This document shows positions 6,726 to 13,335 of a stretch of DNA of 14,980 nt, one piece after another; within the stretch, counting starts at the first letter, position 1, and the number at the start of each line of letters is the position of its first letter. A program made the position numbers and the translations under genes. This DNA comes from JBIOJM01 sp044450785 (lineage in GTDB: Bacteria > Planctomycetota > Planctomycetia > Isosphaerales > Isosphaeraceae). The stretch lies in NCBI GenBank assembly GCA_044450785.1, contig JBIOJM010000257.1, forward strand, positions 1 to 14,980, given 5' to 3'. The notes beneath the pieces are model-generated. The model was not told the origin of the DNA. It saw only the letters and a program-made list of their open reading frames with translations, and ran no database searches.

Positions 6726-9119
6726 TCAAGGCCGGGGCGTCAGCTTCGTCCTGGTCAGGGTGCGGGTGCCGTCGATCTTCGCGGTCTGGACATCGATGAC
6801 GCCGACGACCTCGTCGTCGCAATAGACGAGCGTCTTGCTATCCGGCGCGAAGGCCAGACCTCTGACAGTGCCCATCTCCCCATCGACTGTCCACAGGAGC
6901 CTGCCGGTCGCGATGTCCCACATCCTGACCTCGCTGAGGAGCCTCTGCTCATTGCCGAAATTCCTGATGCGGCCGTCACCACCAGTGGCAACCGTCTTGC
7001 CGTCCGGTGCGATTGCGACAGCATGCACCCCGCCCCTGTGGCCCTCGAGCGTGTGGATGATCTGTCCCGTTGTGTCATTCCAGAGAGTGACGAGTCCCGC
7101 TTGGTGATTGACGTCTTCGGTAGGGATGTTTCCTCCGCCGACCAGCGTCCGCCCATCCGGCGTGAACGCAACGGCAAAGATCGTGCCCTTGGTCGGATTC
7201 AGAGTCCGGATCGGCTCTCCAGTCTTCGCGTTCCAGAGCTGGACCGTTTTCCAGCCGCCGCGCGCCAGGGTCTCACCATCGGGAGCGAAGGCCAGAGAAC
7301 ACGCCTGTTCCCCGCGGCCCAGATGCGACCACTTGGGTTTCCCCGCCTGCACGTCGAAGACCCTGAGCTCATAGATCCGGTTAGGCGGTTCGGCATTGAT
7401 TGGTCCAAACCCGGAGACAGCGAGCAGGCGTCCATCGGGCGCGAAGGCGACCGAGTCGAGCATGAAGGTGCGGGCGGCCTCGCGCATCGACTCGCTCAGG
7501 CCGGGCAAGGTCTGCTTCAACGTTCCCGTCGTTACATCCCAGAGCCTCACGAGCCCCGCGTCATTCACGCACGCCACGGTCTTGCCGTCGGCAGCGAAGG
7601 TCACGGACCGGATGGTCGACTTCTTCTCGCCCGTCAGTGCGCCGAGATGCGTGCCCTTGACCGCGTCCCACAAGTGGACGACTCCGTCGAACCCCGCCGT
7701 GGCGATTGTCTTGCCGTCGTGGGAGTAGTCGAGCGACGCGGCCTGGTCGCTGTCCATCTCCACGATTCGGAACTCCGGTGCTGCCTCCGCCCGGCCGCGC
7801 AAGGTCTGATCCGTCATGAGCTGGTTGTCGGCGGGAATCGGGATTTCCAGAATCTGGTTGTTGATCAGGATGATGTCGTTGTCGCGGACGAGATGCTGCA
7901 CCTCACTCTCTTCGAGGAAAACGCGGATGAGCTTCGCCTCCAGATCGACGCGGAGGACGGCACGCTTGGCCTGAATGACCGCGTCAAACCCGTTGACCTT
8001 GCCCTTGGCCCTGTGCGTGAAGCTCGCGTCGATCAAAGTCTTGTCCTGGACCTCGCGGACCTTGATCATGAAGGGCCAGCGAGGATCATTGAACTCGTGG
8101 TCCCGCTTGAGGACCTTGTACAGAGCGTCTTCCAGGTCACGGGCAAGAAGCATCCTTTGCTCGATGGTTCGCGGTTTCTCTTGGTGTCCCTGCGTCCGTT
8201 TGTCCGTGGATACAGCCTGCGAACCGGCTCTCAGGCCCGGGCGAACCATGGGAATCGTCAGAACGGCCAAGGCGGAAGCCGTCGCCATCAGGGCCGCGGC
8301 CAGCGTGATTCGCGTCATGAATAGGGTCCTCAAAGTGGCTTGCGTCAGCATGGCGACGGAGGGAGTGACGGCCGCGGCCAAATCCGTTCCGCCGGCCAAG
8401 GCGCCCATCGCGGCCTGTACGGTGGAATTTACCAGTACCGCTGGCAAGGCAGTCGCCGACTCGGGAAGCACCAAGCTCGCCGCGAGCAGTCCGGCGGGGA
8501 CGGCAAGGCCGCGATGGACCAGCCGCCGACGCAACTGCTCACGGGCCCGCGCCAGTCGGGAGAGGACCGTCCCGTGAGCACACCCAAGCCGCTGGGCCGC
8601 GGCCGCGGTGGACAGCCCTTCGAGATGGCAGAGCACAATCGGCTCCCGGTATCGTTCCGGAAGTCGGGCAATCTCCTCGTGCAGCGCCTCCAGGCGCTCG
8701 GAGTGTCCGTTCGTTGCCTTGGAACGCGCAGCCGCGAGATCGCCGGAATGTCGCTCATGAAACCGCCTCACAATCGCGGCATACCGCGCCCGCCGCGCCA
8801 CCCGCACGGCGACTCCAAAGAGCCAACTGGCCAACGAGTCGCGATTACGGATCGACCCCGCGCGGCGCAGGAACACCAGAAACGTGGCCTGGACGGCGTC
8901 TTGGGCGTCGTGCGAATCGTCGAGATTTTGCCGGCAAACGTGCAGGACCATCGGGCCGTGGCGCTCGACCAACACGGTGAAGGCCGCCTCGGCCTCCGCG
9001 TGGTCGGCGGTCAAGTACCGCTCCAGAAGCTGGCGATCTGATGAGTCCCGGACCACCCCGAAACTGAAGAGCGTCCGGACCTCTCTCAACAGTACAGCGT
9101 TTCTCATCTCGCCGGCCAT
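6726..9119 (-). CDS. ECF sigma factor fused via one TM segment to a WD40 propeller
   Basis: A 797-residue fusion. Residues about 43-120 form sigma region 2 (AFTVLVERHGPMVLHVCRQ, then DAQDAVQATFLVFLRRA). Residues about 152-200 form sigma region 4 (LPERYREPIVLCHLEGLSTA, helix-turn-helix AAQRLGCAHGTVLSRLARAR). A hydrophobic segment at 271-292 (ITLAAALMATASALAVLTIP) should anchor it. Residues about 316-432 form a beta-rich linker domain (DASFTHRAKGKVNGFDAV ... NNQILEIPIP) that faintly recalls LptF/LptG periplasmic domains. Residues about 456-790 contain seven WD40-type repeats, each with a DGKT- or DGRx-like turn and most with LWD/MWD/LWN, enough for one propeller. Sigma-WD40 fusions are a known planctomycete ECF type; the signal sensed is unknown. 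The ATG at 9119 is preferred over GTG at 9146 because AAAGGAG lies 10 bases before it. Confidence 0.9.
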   Translation of the reverse strand: MAGEMRNAVLLREVRTLFSFGVVRDSSDRQLLERYLTADHAEAEAAFTVLVERHGPMVLHVCRQNLDDSHDAQDAVQATFLVFLRRAGSIRNRDSLASWLFGVAVRVARRARYAAIVRRFHERHSGDLAAARSKATNGHSERLEALHEEIARLPERYREPIVLCHLEGLSTAAAAQRLGCAHGTVLSRLARAREQLRRRLVHRGLAVPAGLLAASLVLPESATALPAVLVNSTVQAAMGALAGGTDLAAAVTPSVAMLTQATLRTLFMTRITLAAALMATASALAVLTIPMVRPGLRAGSQAVSTDKRTQGHQEKPRTIEQRMLLARDLEDALYKVLKRDHEFNDPRWPFMIKVREVQDKTLIDASFTHRAKGKVNGFDAVIQAKRAVLRVDLEAKLIRVFLEESEVQHLVRDNDIILINNQILEIPIPADNQLMTDQTLRGRAEAAPEFRIVEMDSDQAASLDYSHDGKTIATAGFDGVVHLWDAVKGTHLGALTGEKKSTIRSVTFAADGKTVACVNDAGLVRLWDVTTGTLKQTLPGLSESMREAARTFMLDSVAFAPDGRLLAVSGFGPINAEPPNRIYELRVFDVQAGKPKWSHLGRGEQACSLAFAPDGETLARGGWKTVQLWNAKTGEPIRTLNPTKGTIFAVAFTPDGRTLVGGGNIPTEDVNHQAGLVTLWNDTTGQIIHTLEGHRGGVHAVAIAPDGKTVATGGDGRIRNFGNEQRLLSEVRMWDIATGRLLWTVDGEMGTVRGLAFAPDSKTLVYCDDEVVGVIDVQTAKIDGTRTLTRTKLTPRP

Positions 9120-9129
9120 CGCGACGGTT

Positions 9130-9136
9130 CTCCTTT
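9130..9136 (-). promoter_or_regulatory. Ribosome binding site of the ECF-WD40 gene
   Basis: AAAGGAG, 10 bases before the ATG at 9119. It lies downstream of the alternative GTG at 9146, which argues against that start. Confidence 0.7.
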
Positions 9137-9150
9137 GATGATTCACATCA
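9136..9150. promoter_or_regulatory. Palindrome in the leader of the ECF-WD40 gene
   Basis: TGATG-ATTCA-CATCA is a perfect 5+5 inverted repeat touching the ribosome binding site. On the minus strand TATGAT, a -10-like hexamer, overlaps its upstream edge. It could be an operator or a small leader hairpin hiding the ribosome binding site. Short enough to be chance. Confidence 0.3.
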
Positions 9151-9288
9151 TAGTGCGAAACGTCTGGCGATTATTCCCAAATTCTGAGAAATCATGGAAG
9201 AAAGAGTCAGGTCTTCTGGAAATCCTACTCAGATGAGGGCAACGCACCTCCAAGATCCGGTAATCTAGGCTCGGTGTGGCGGCTGGTG

Positions 9289-9294
9289 TAGAAT
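9289..9294 (+). promoter_or_regulatory. Possible -10 box of the VOC gene
   Basis: TAGAAT (5 of 6 to TATAAT), 33 bases before the ATG. No matching -35 is evident at 16-18 bases upstream, so it is weak. Confidence 0.25.
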
Positions 9295-9327
9295 CCGATT
9301 GAGCATCCAAAAAACCCGAGAATCGAC

Positions 9328-9759
9328 ATGCCCTCTTTTGCGAAGAATACAACGTCGACGGTGATCCCATGCCTGCGCTATCGGGATGCGAATGCCGCGA
9401 TCAAATGGCTGTACGATACGTTCGGCTTCGAAAAGCAGCTCGTCGTGCCCAACAAGGATGGTTCGATCGCGCACGCTCAGCTCAGCTTCGGCAACGGGAT
9501 GATCATGCTCGGGTCGGCTGTCGAATCCGAGTTCGGGCGGCTCATGAGGCAACCGGACGAGATTGGGGGCGCCGAGACGCAGAGCCCGTACCTGATCGTC
9601 TCGGACGCCGACGCGATCTATGCGCGGGCAAAGGCCGCCGGCGCGCGGATTGAGATCGACATCAAGGACGAAGATTACGGTGGACGCGGATTCTCCTGCC
9701 GCGACCTCGAAGGGCATCTCTGGAACATCGGCACATACGATCCCTGGATGGTGGGTTGA
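9328..9759 (+). CDS. VOC superfamily (glyoxalase/bleomycin-resistance fold) protein
   Basis: A 143-residue single-module VOC protein. It opens with TVIPCLRYRDANAAIKWLYD and TFGFE, the standard first beta-alpha unit in PhnB-like and glyoxalase-like members. AHAQLSFGNGMIMLG follows at 48-62, with H49 a candidate metal ligand. The second half has SPYLIVSDADAIYARAKAAG at 86-105 and ends with CRDLEGHLWNIGTYDPW, where the DxEGHxW box carries the usual final metal-ligand glutamate (E129). The substrate cannot be told from sequence; antibiotic binding, glyoxalase-like or epimerase-like chemistry are all seen in this superfamily. No good ribosome binding site precedes the ATG, which is common in planctomycetes. 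It stands alone, divergent from the ECF-WD40 gene and convergent with the second sigma gene. Confidence 0.87.
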   Translation: MPSFAKNTTSTVIPCLRYRDANAAIKWLYDTFGFEKQLVVPNKDGSIAHAQLSFGNGMIMLGSAVESEFGRLMRQPDEIGGAETQSPYLIVSDADAIYARAKAAGARIEIDIKDEDYGGRGFSCRDLEGHLWNIGTYDPWMVG

Positions 9760-9760
9760 G

Positions 9761-9779
9761 AGGGGGTGGATGGCCCCCT
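9761..9779 (+). terminator. Terminator-like hairpin after the VOC gene
   Basis: AGGGGG pairs with CCCCCT across TGGATGG, starting 2 bases after the VOC stop. It is followed by TCAG rather than a T-tract. Being palindromic, it could act on both converging transcripts. It is also the 5' part of dispersed repeat copy B. Confidence 0.45.
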
Positions 9780-9802
9780 TCAGTCCGCATCACCCACCAG
9801 CA
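9761..9802. repeat. Dispersed intergenic repeat, copy B
   Basis: This copy is 36/42 identical to copy A at 5559-5600, including the G-run/C-run hairpin and the TTCAGTCCGCATCACCCACC stretch. It fills much of the 70-base gap between the converging VOC and ECF sigma genes. Confidence 0.65.
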
Positions 9803-9829
9803 CGATTGGTGAAAAGCAGGACCAGGAAC

Positions 9830-10489
9830 TCAGGTTCCTCGAGGCAGCCAATCGATGGGCTCATCACCCAGTTCCTCCGCGATTGCGGTGCACTGCTTCC
9901 GGACCGCTTTCAACACACGTGAGGCATAGACGAAGACGGCCTTGGACGAGATCCCGAGCTCGGCGGCGATGACAGTGCCCGGCCGGTCGCGGAGCAATCG
10001 CTGCTCAAAGCATGTCCAGGCTGTTGAAGAGGTCACCGACTGGACCCGTGGCAAGGCCCTTGCCAGGACCTGCTGGTGATTGATCTCGTTCAACTCGTGG
10101 TGAACCTTCAGGCTCTCGGCCTCGTTTGCGCTCTGGAATCGCTGGACCCACTCTTCCTCCGCCTGCCGGCGCGCCTTGACGCGCCGCGCCTGGTCGACCA
10201 GGGCGGAATACGTCAGCTTCCAGAGGTAGCTGCGGAACCGGCCTCGTTTGCCGTCGAGCTCGAAGGTGGGAAGTGATTGCAACAGCCGGACGAATACGTC
10301 CTGGATCACGTCATTCGCCGTGTGCTCCTCGAGCCCGAGGCTTCGCATGTAACGCCTGAGCAAGGGCTGGTAGAACTGGTAAAACTCGCGCCAGCCCTCG
10401 GCGTCCGTGCGATCGCGGACCCGGGCGATCAGCGAGATACTCGTGCGGAATTCAGACTTGTCGGAGTCGGTTCGCTCGGTCTTCGACAT
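9830..10489 (-). CDS. ECF-type RNA polymerase sigma factor
   Basis: A 219-residue sigma factor. Region 2 spans about 30-100: EGWREFYQFYQPLLRRYMRS, the NDVIQDVFVRLLQSLP core-binding helix (59-74), and FRSYLWKLTYSALVDQARR, the -10 recognition helix. Region 4 spans about 145-200, with the helix-turn-helix VIAAELGISSKAVFVYASRV followed by LKAVRKQC. The opening TSISLIARVRDRTDAEGW is typical of a large planctomycete ECF family that starts TSxxLLxRxRDxxDxxAW. The start codon follows directly on the stop of the Rrf2 gene (TAGATG), so the two are translationally coupled and share a transcript. No anti-sigma gene is adjacent, so control may come through the Rrf2 partner (inference). Confidence 0.88.
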   Translation of the reverse strand: MSKTERTDSDKSEFRTSISLIARVRDRTDAEGWREFYQFYQPLLRRYMRSLGLEEHTANDVIQDVFVRLLQSLPTFELDGKRGRFRSYLWKLTYSALVDQARRVKARRQAEEEWVQRFQSANEAESLKVHHELNEINHQQVLARALPRVQSVTSSTAWTCFEQRLLRDRPGTVIAAELGISSKAVFVYASRVLKAVRKQCTAIAEELGDEPIDWLPRGT

Positions 10490-10939
10490 CTAGATGATCC
10501 AATCACCGACATGGGCGGTGCCGCGCTCGTGACTTTCGCGGATCAGGTCAGCAAAGGTGGTCTTGTCGACCACATCGGAAATTGCCTGGCGGACGCGCGC
10601 CCAAAATGAATAGAAATGACAGCCGCCGGGGAACTCGCACACCTTGGGGCGCGTCTGGCTCACGCAGTCGACCGGCGCGATCGGGCCGTCGATGTATCGC
10701 ATGATCTCGCCCACGGTCAGATGCTCGGCGGACCGCGCCAGCCGGTAACCCCCCTCCGCCCCGCGCCGGCTTTGTACGAAGCCACCTCCCTTGAGCTGGT
10801 TCAAGATCACCTCCAAGAACCGGATCGGAATCTGCTCTCTCTCGGCGATATCGTGGATCTTGAGCGGCTCCGGCCCCGCATGATCGGCTAACGCATAGAC
10901 AGCCCGCAACGCATAGTAACACTTCGAAGACACACTCAT
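10490..10939 (-). CDS. Rrf2 family transcriptional regulator, possible Fe-S sensor
   Basis: A 149-residue Rrf2 protein. The N-terminal winged helix is typical: KCYYALRAVYALADHAG, then IHDIAEREQIPIRFLEVILN and the LKGGGFVQSRRGAEGGYRLA wing (49-68). The dimer helix follows. Three cysteines, C92, C101 and C107, with H108 next to the last, lie where IscR/NsrR-type members bind an iron-sulfur cluster. Here the spacing is C-x8-C-x5-C, not the C-x5-C-x5-C of IscR, so the signal (Fe-S status, NO or redox) is inference. It heads a two-gene operon with the ECF sigma gene at zero spacing, which suggests it controls that sigma factor's expression. A GGGGGG stretch 9 bases before the ATG serves as ribosome binding site. 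Confidence 0.9.
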   Translation of the reverse strand: MSVSSKCYYALRAVYALADHAGPEPLKIHDIAEREQIPIRFLEVILNQLKGGGFVQSRRGAEGGYRLARSAEHLTVGEIMRYIDGPIAPVDCVSQTRPKVCEFPGGCHFYSFWARVRQAISDVVDKTTFADLIRESHERGTAHVGDWII

Positions 10940-10948
10940 CGGCCCGAT

Positions 10949-10954
10949 CCCCCC
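10949..10954 (-). promoter_or_regulatory. Ribosome binding site of the Rrf2 gene
   Basis: GGGGGG, 9 bases before the ATG at 10939. A better-matching AAGGAG (10957-10962) is 17 bases away, too far for normal spacing. Confidence 0.5.
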
Positions 10955-11047
10955 TTCTCCTTAGGGAATCGTTACTATTTCGACCGGAGAAATCAACACG
11001 GGAGGGACCCCACCCCTTTGGTGAAGCTTGGTGACGAGGACGAATCA

Positions 11048-11070
11048 GGCCCGCCCCACTTGGGCAGGCC
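11048..11070 (-). terminator. Hairpin right after the Uma2 gene
   Basis: On the minus strand GGCCTGCCC pairs with GGGCGGGCC across a 5-base loop (one U-G wobble), starting 3 bases after the Uma2 stop. It is strong, but no T-tract follows, so termination is probable rather than certain. Confidence 0.5.
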
Positions 11071-11073
11071 GGC

Positions 11074-11694
11074 TCAATTCGTCTCTTCCCACTCGTCGGC
11101 GGCGGCCAGGAGCATGGCCAGGGGAAGCTCGAAGCCGGGAAGCAACGGAGTTTGATACGTTTCCGTGGCGGCGACCACCCGCATCGGCGGCTCGCCGGGC
11201 TGGTTGCGGAACACCGACATGGTCCGTTGAAAGCGGTCGATCACCCAGTACTCGAGCACGCCGATTTCGAGATACTCCCGCCGCTTTTCCTCGTAATCCC
11301 GTTTGTAGTTGCGCTTTCCCTCGGAGACAAACTCGGCGACGATCGTCGGAACGTCGAGCTTGGGCTCCGGCCGCCGGCCCAGCCCGGCCCAGATCACACG
11401 ATCGGCGCGGCGGCGACTGGTCTCGGTGCGGATGAACCGCTCCGGAAGCGTTTTATCGAGCGCCGATCCCTGGGGATGATCGTCACGATAGCGCCGCAAT
11501 AAGTATCCCAGGACTTCGTTAGGATCGGCCTCTTGCTCGAGCGGAGGTGGACTCACGACCAGTACTCCATGGATCAGCTCGTAACGGTACTCGTCATCCC
11601 ACTCCTCCACTGCGTCGAATTCCTCGGGGGTCATCAGGACTCCGGCCGAGGCCGGGCCTAGTTGCGGCGGCGAGACAACCTGGGTAACGCTCAT
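11074..11694 (-). CDS. Uma2 family (PD-(D/E)XK-like) nuclease
   Basis: A 206-residue Uma2/DUF820-type protein. The family signposts are present in order: MTPEEFDAVEEW (21-32), YRYELIHGVLVVSPPP (36-51), RRADRVIWAG with acidic residue D98, VPTIVAEFVSEG with E121, and YEEKRREYLEIGVLEYWVID (134-153), the most typical box, with candidate lysine K137. The D, E and K arrangement fits a divergent PD-(D/E)XK nuclease core. The biological role of Uma2 proteins is not settled; they are numerous in planctomycetes and cyanobacteria and are often linked to mobile DNA. The start at 11694 has GGAG 8 bases upstream and is preferred over a TTG further upstream. It follows the 120-aa gene on the same strand after about 70 bases. 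Confidence 0.9.
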   Translation of the reverse strand: MSVTQVVSPPQLGPASAGVLMTPEEFDAVEEWDDEYRYELIHGVLVVSPPPLEQEADPNEVLGYLLRRYRDDHPQGSALDKTLPERFIRTETSRRRADRVIWAGLGRRPEPKLDVPTIVAEFVSEGKRNYKRDYEEKRREYLEIGVLEYWVIDRFQRTMSVFRNQPGEPPMRVVAATETYQTPLLPGFELPLAMLLAAADEWEETN

Positions 11695-11763
11695 GGGTGG
11701 TGCTCCGTGGAATGCCAGCAAGCTAGTGGGCGATCCTCTTTCATTCGACCCAGGATGCCGGCA

Positions 11764-12126
11764 TCATCCGCTCGTCCGTTTGGCTTCGCGCCAGTCGATC
11801 TCGAGGGGGACGGCGTCCATGTCGGCACTGATCGAAAAGATCACATCGCGGAGCCGCTTGGGCGTAAGAGCGATCAGGCCCCGCCGGGCCGCGCAGTCAA
11901 GGCACAGCTTCTCATCTTCGCGATAGAGAAAGATCTCGCAGTCGTGCAGCCGGTGATAGTAATCCTGTCCGGGAGCCATCATGTAGCAGTACTCGCGGTG
12001 GCTGCCGGCCTTCACGCCGATTCTCCAGCCGCGCTCGAAAAGAAACATGCGGCGGGGCGGTGTGAGGTCCTCATCGCTTGGAGCTCGAAGTGCGGGCTCG
12101 TGCGACGTATCTGGGGCCTGGTTCAT
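11764..12126 (-). CDS. Unknown 120-residue protein with Cys/His cluster
   Basis: The ATG is preceded by GAGGAGG at 10 bases, an unusually good ribosome binding site for this window. An upstream in-frame extension to 12294 has no such site and is arginine-rich, so it is left out. The first 25 residues look disordered. The core has ERGWRIGVKAG, then EYCYMMAPGQDYYHRLHDCE and IFLYREDEKLCLDCAARRGL. C47, H58, H61, C63, C75 and C78 could bind a metal, with LCLDC the clearest CxxC. The end is KRLRDVIFSISADMDAVPLE. I do not recognise the family; it is probably cytoplasmic. It may share a transcript with Uma2, but nothing ties the functions together. Confidence 0.7.
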   Translation of the reverse strand: MNQAPDTSHEPALRAPSDEDLTPPRRMFLFERGWRIGVKAGSHREYCYMMAPGQDYYHRLHDCEIFLYREDEKLCLDCAARRGLIALTPKRLRDVIFSISADMDAVPLEIDWREAKRTSG

Positions 12127-12333
12127 CAGTGACGCGCCTCCTCGGTGTCTGCCAGGGTCGCGATCGGGTCGTGATGATATTGAGTGTGTCCTCGGTCGCG
12201 AGAAGCGATGGGCGACGTTCGAAAAATGGATCCCGCAGACTAGGTCGGTGCAGGGGACATCGCGCGGCCGAGTGGCTGCCAACCAATTGTACACACGACG
12301 GCCGCCCCACGCGACCCCCGGCAGATACCCGAA

Positions 12334-13335
12334 TCATCTAACCAGCCCGCGAAGCCACCCGCCGGAAACGAACGCCACGTTCCCCGCCAGCATGACCAGG
12401 GCGAATTCCGTCAAACCCGGGCTCATCACGGCAATCCCCACATGAAGCACCGCCACGCCGGCCAGCAAAATGGGCCGCACGATCCGAACCCAGATGAGCA
12501 CCGGATAAACCAGCTCCAGCGCCAGGCTGACGTGCGTCAATAAATTGACGAGCAACGGCCACGCGGCCAGCGCGGTGAAATCCAGCACCACGAACTCGCC
12601 GGTCGTCATGGTCTTCCACACGGAGGTGCCGTTCCACCACGATCGGCCCTGAAGCTTGGCCAGGCCAGCCAGGCCGTAGATGACGACAAGGTGGAGCTGG
12701 ATCAGCCGCAAGGCCAGGTTGGCCGAGACCGTGGCGGGCGGGATGCCCGGCTCCTCCGGCGCGACGCGCCGGCCTGGACCAGCCGCCCGCTGGAACGCCC
12801 GACCTGACGCTGCCTCCGCCCGAGCCTGACGCCATCGTCGCCAAAACCGATCGAGAGAGACGGACTGGCCGCCGGCCCCCGTCACCGCCAGGTAAAACAT
12901 CAGAGTCGAGAGGACCTGGTCAAACCCGTAGAGCGCGATCGGCACCCGCCGAACGGTCGAGACCACGATCACCCAGCTCAGCACGGACGTCGAGCGGCTG
13001 AACAGCCCGACCGTGAACAGCCCCAAGACCGCCAGGCAGACACACCAGACCGGCCGCAGCCATGGGTCGGGCACCATGAACCAGAACGACCAGGCCAGCG
13101 GCCGCTCGAGCGCCCGGATCACGTCCGGGGCTGCCCAGCCCCGCGAGCCGAAATAGTCATGCAAGTCCAGGCCGAAGACCAGCAGGCTCCAGAACGCCAG
13201 CAAGCCGGCCGCAACGCGAATCAACCCAAGCGACGTCGGGTCGGCGGAGCTGAAAAAAAAGGTGTTCCAGCCCTGCCGCGTGGCACCCGCCAGCTCGGTC
13301 AGGTAGCTCGCGACGTCGTTCAAAAGCCGTCGCAC
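12334..13335 (-). CDS. HTTM domain membrane protein
   Basis: A 333-residue multi-spanning membrane protein of the HTTM group (named for transmembrane segments shared with vitamin K-dependent gamma-carboxylase). It begins the domain with SADPTSLGLIRVAAGLLAFW (30-49). The typical box RLIQLHLVVIYGLAGLAKLQ then GRSWWNGTSVW lies at 210-240. Hydrophobic spans lie near 38-58, 97-113, 118-131, 143-153, 210-228, 258-280, 287-305 and 309-325. Carboxylase activity is not implied; most bacterial members have no known substrate. A 40-residue polar insert (about 160-200) separates the two halves. GTG at 13335 is chosen because GGAG lies 7 bases before it; a GTG at 13353 in the same frame lacks one. The start overlaps the preceding gene by 16 bases, indicating translational coupling. 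Confidence 0.87.
   Translation of the reverse strand: MRRLLNDVASYLTELAGATRQGWNTFFFSSADPTSLGLIRVAAGLLAFWSLLVFGLDLHDYFGSRGWAAPDVIRALERPLAWSFWFMVPDPWLRPVWCVCLAVLGLFTVGLFSRSTSVLSWVIVVSTVRRVPIALYGFDQVLSTLMFYLAVTGAGGQSVSLDRFWRRWRQARAEAASGRAFQRAAGPGRRVAPEEPGIPPATVSANLALRLIQLHLVVIYGLAGLAKLQGRSWWNGTSVWKTMTTGEFVVLDFTALAAWPLLVNLLTHVSLALELVYPVLIWVRIVRPILLAGVAVLHVGIAVMSPGLTEFALVMLAGNVAFVSGGWLRGLVR

Noticed and set aside
6634..6822. 62-codon minus-strand frame ending in RLARVGDPD
   Set aside because: The first half overlaps the ECF-WD40 gene out of frame and is Arg-rich; the last 25 codons are curious because of the repeat core but too short and unsupported to call a gene.
6606..8324. A 572-codon plus-strand open frame
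   Set aside because: Antisense to the WD40 part of the sigma fusion; low-complexity Arg/Asp/His composition and no motif.
10963..10985. Possible Rrf2 operator (GGAAT-N7-ATTTC) upstream of the Rrf2 gene
   Set aside because: Arms match at only 4 of 5 positions and it fits no known Rrf2 site well enough to report.
11726..11736. GTGGGCGATCC resembling the repeat core
   Set aside because: Only 11 bases and no flanking match; easily chance in GC-rich DNA.
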